Shown: positions 18,793 to 20,309 of the stretch, piece by piece | Layout of the letters: each line of letters begins with the position of its first letter | Position numbering within the stretch: the stretch's first letter is position 1 | From: Chara braunii | Lineage: Eukaryota > Streptophyta > Charophyceae > Charales > Characeae | Direction: 5' to 3' | Assembly: GCA_003427395.1 (NCBI GenBank) | Contig: BFEA01000009.1 | Coordinates: forward strand, 3,718,031-3,738,339 | Length of the DNA stretch: 20,309 nt | Program-made: the position numbers and the translations under genes | Notes under the pieces: model-generated | The model's database searches: none | What the model was told of the DNA's origin: nothing | Seen by the model: the letters and a program-made list of their open reading frames with translations, nothing else

Positions 18793-19061
18793 TGGCGCCC
18801 CCTTGGGGGTGAAGAGATACGGGAAGCAAGGGCTACATCACTAGGATCTATACACACCTGCTCAATAAATCCCCTGGAGACAGGGCAATCAATGTTGGCA
18901 GGTCCCACAATCAGTATCCCCAGACATCCTCGTTTTCTGTATAAGGGACGCTGGACCTGTTTTCCAGCAGGTGTTGCTCCCCACCAATAGATGGAGTCTC
19001 TCCCCAGGTGTTAGTGGTGTCTGCTCTTATCAGCAGCACTAACACTGACAGGGACGTTTGT

Positions 19062-19096
<35 letters not shown>
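18793..19096 (+). mobile_element. SINE-like element, copy B
   Basis: The best-preserved copy. From TGGCGCCC it aligns with copy A (4903-5174) to the end and finishes in 34 As (19063-19096). The core CTCCCCACCAATAGATGGAG is followed by a hairpin of nine perfect pairs, GTGTTAGTG (19008-19016) with CACTAACAC (19037-19045), enclosing TGCTCTTATCA (19022-19032). The long uninterrupted poly(A) suggests recent insertion. There is no coding capacity. Its enzyme source is unknown; a partner LINE would be expected to share its 3' hairpin, but the LINE in this window shows none. Confidence 0.65.
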
Positions 19097-19100
<4 letters not shown>

Positions 19101-19145
19101 CTGTGTCTTAAGTGTTAGTGCGATGATGCACTCTCCCGGACATGT

Positions 19146-19415
19146 TTTGCTCAGTGGGGAAGTTTCACTCTATTGAATATACAAGGAATTGAAGGTAGTA
19201 TTTTACTCATCTTAAGTCATGGACTGGTTTCTTCAGCCCTTTTTTTATGTGTAGGTGCTTTATATGATCGACATAAAACACGACTTGTTAAATATTATGG
19301 AGGTTTAGTCAGTACAATGCCTATCTTCTCTACTATTTTCCTGTTTTTTACTTTAGCCAATATTAGTCTGCCAGGCACTAATAGCTTTATTGGTGAGTTT
19401 TTGATTTTAGTGACA
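19146..19415 (+). pseudogene. nad4: Mitochondrial nad4 fragment (NUMT)
   Basis: A plus-strand frame reads NIQGIEGSILLILSHGLVSS, then VGALYDRHKTRLVKYYGG, then STMPIFSTIFLFFTLANISL and GEFLILV. These are highly conserved parts of NADH dehydrogenase subunit 4, a proton-pumping membrane subunit of mitochondrial complex I. The wording is that of land-plant and charophyte mitochondria. Similarity starts just before NIQGIEG and stops after FLILV, where the frame runs on into unrelated repeat sequence to 19676. Only about 90 of some 500 residues are present, so it cannot be functional. The A/T-rich codon use differs from the flanks. No stop or frameshift has accumulated, which suggests a recent transfer from the mitochondrion to the nucleus. 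Confidence 0.88.
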
Positions 19416-20179
19416 GCTGGCACCACCGCTGTATTACTCTGTCAGCCGTACCGCCGTAGTCCTCCGAGTGCCCTCCCTTACTTAGCAGAGTCCTGCCTGC
19501 CACGTGTCACCCCGGAGTGCCAATGCAGCAAGTCTTGCCACGTCAGCACATACTCCGTTCAATCTATCAATAGTGGGGGGACACATCAGCAAGTGTGTTT
19601 CCTGATCCTCGTCAGCTTCCAAACTTCATATGAGACACCATCACCGATTCAGCCAGTCAGATTCAATGCCCCGTGAGTCAAGAGTTCAGTGCCACGCCAG
19701 CAAACAGACACCACCTTAATCGACAGGTGTGATGTCTTGAGGTCTGCCACATCAGCAATCAATCCCACTCAAGACCACGTCAGCATCAATAATGGACCCT
19801 GCCGCCAACAACAACTCCAAGAGTGCCACCAAAGCAATAGCAACAAGGTCCCGGGACGTGGCAAGTCATATGCCACGTCAGCTCTGCGATCCAACTGTCA
19901 TGTCAGCATCGCGATCCTTGGCTGAAGGGAGGTATCTCCCATCGCAATCCCTACCGCCACGTCAGCCTCCAGGTAGGGTCTTCACTGCTTCAGTATCCCT
20001 GGTATAGTCTTCACGTCAGATCCATGTCATCATCCCCGGAGAGGTCTACTCGTCAGTCGGTGCCACGTCAGATATCCCCGAAGATGTAATCTCGCCACAT
20101 CATCACCTATAATATGTGTGAGCAACACACTTACCTGTGCGCCACCTGGCGCTTATCAATACCGTGTTCAGGAGAACAA
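19416..20179 (-). repeat. Array of GCCACGTCAGCA-like motifs in the gypsy leader
   Basis: Irregularly spaced near-copies of GCCACGTCAGCA occur at 19537, 19746 (CACATCAGCA), 19774, 19872, 19956 and 20062, with looser ones near 19500, 19581, 19692, 19896 and 20094. The reverse strand reads TGCTGACGTGGC, which contains the ACGT core bound by plant bZIP factors (family knowledge). The stretch lies between the primer-binding site and the nad4 fragment, so it belongs to the leader of the minus-strand element. The frames that cross it look non-coding. Confidence 0.6.
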
Positions 20180-20190
20180 CTCTGATACCA
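20180..20190 (-). other. Primer-binding site for tRNA-iMet
   Basis: The minus strand reads TGGTATCAGAG, complementary to the 3' end of plant initiator tRNA-Met including CCA. It lies three bases from the LTR edge at 20194, as expected for a minus-strand LTR retrotransposon. Confidence 0.8.
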
Positions 20191-20193
20191 AAT

Positions 20194-20309
20194 TGCAATG
20201 AACGCAGATCATGGATACGATTATCAACAGTGCAAGTCCAGAATATCTTGTCGCTGATAGTTTCCAACAACCAAATAGTATCCAGAAAGAAATGAGGTGA
20301 GAATCATAC
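20194..20309 (-). repeat. 5' LTR of the minus-strand gypsy element (cut by the window end)
   Basis: 116 bp match 7452-7567 with two substitutions (near the tenth and twentieth bases). The edge TGCAATGAAC faces the primer-binding site. The rest of the LTR lies outside the window. Confidence 0.8.

Larger units (their letters stand above)
7452..20309 (-). mobile_element. Ty3/gypsy chromovirus, minus strand, with nested insertions
   Basis: The extent is set by matching LTR sequence at 7452 and 20194, with a tRNA-iMet primer-binding site beside the right LTR in minus orientation. In between, on the minus strand, gag, protease, RT, RNase H, integrase and a chromodomain-like tail follow in gypsy order (13859 to 8506). 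Plus-strand LINE, SINE and nad4 sequences occupy the leader side. The LTRs differ at 2 of 116 compared positions, whereas gag-pol carries several stops and frameshifts. Alternative: the LTR pair and the gag-pol come from different insertions. The right LTR is cut by the window end and no target duplication can be checked. Confidence 0.5.

Noticed and set aside
19416-19676. C-terminal extension of the nad4 frame as a fusion protein
   Set aside because: The sequence is repeat-derived and rich in CACGT motifs; the open frame is most likely fortuitous.
19500-20110. CRISPR-like array
   Set aside because: Motifs are 12 bp, degenerate and irregularly spaced; no repeat-spacer structure and no cas genes.

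Overview
The window contains no recognisable host gene. It is transposable-element sequence of a plant-lineage nucleus, most likely a charophyte green alga such as Chara (inference). Three things point that way. A mitochondrial NAD4 fragment at about 19146-19415 reads as land-plant/charophyte type. An LTR-retrotransposon primer-binding site at 20180-20190 is complementary to the 3' end of plant initiator tRNA-Met. The sequence is packed with nested gypsy, LINE, SINE and Penelope-like elements. Scattered single Ns, and a window end that falls inside an LTR, fit a draft contig broken at a repeat.

Left part (1-4650, + strand). The C-terminal part of a LINE ORF2 (about 150-960) runs directly into a 2-kb open reading frame for a Penelope-like reverse transcriptase (898 or 949 to 2931) that lacks a visible GIY-YIG endonuclease. 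About 650 bp downstream (3582-3645) is a candidate type I hammerhead ribozyme. Penelope-like elements are known to carry such ribozymes, so the two probably belong to one element. A (TTC)11 microsatellite and non-coding sequence follow.

Short-repeat cluster (4760-6255). Three copies of a SINE-like, poly(A)-ended repeat (one +, two -) flank a foldback element with about 170-bp inverted arms (5341-5512 and 5725-5897) and a G-rich tandem-repeat loop. A fourth SINE copy lies at 18793-19096. All four share an 11-nt loop, TGATAAGAGCA, between arms that differ in sequence but stay complementary.

From 6480 to 7451 is the 3' end of a plus-strand gypsy element: a broken chromodomain tail, a polypurine tract and probable LTR sequence.

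Right part (7452-20309). LTR sequence at 7452 recurs at 20194 with two mismatches in 116 bp, next to a minus-strand tRNA-iMet primer-binding site. Between them, on the minus strand, is a degraded Ty3/gypsy chromovirus gag-pol (13859 down to 8506). On the plus strand are a degraded LINE ORF2 (about 14187-18645), a SINE, an in-frame nad4 fragment, and an array of GCCACGTCAGCA-like motifs (19500-20110). The simplest reading is one large gypsy element carrying later insertions. Near-identical LTRs around a heavily mutated interior also allow a composite, non-autonomous element that moved with its cargo.
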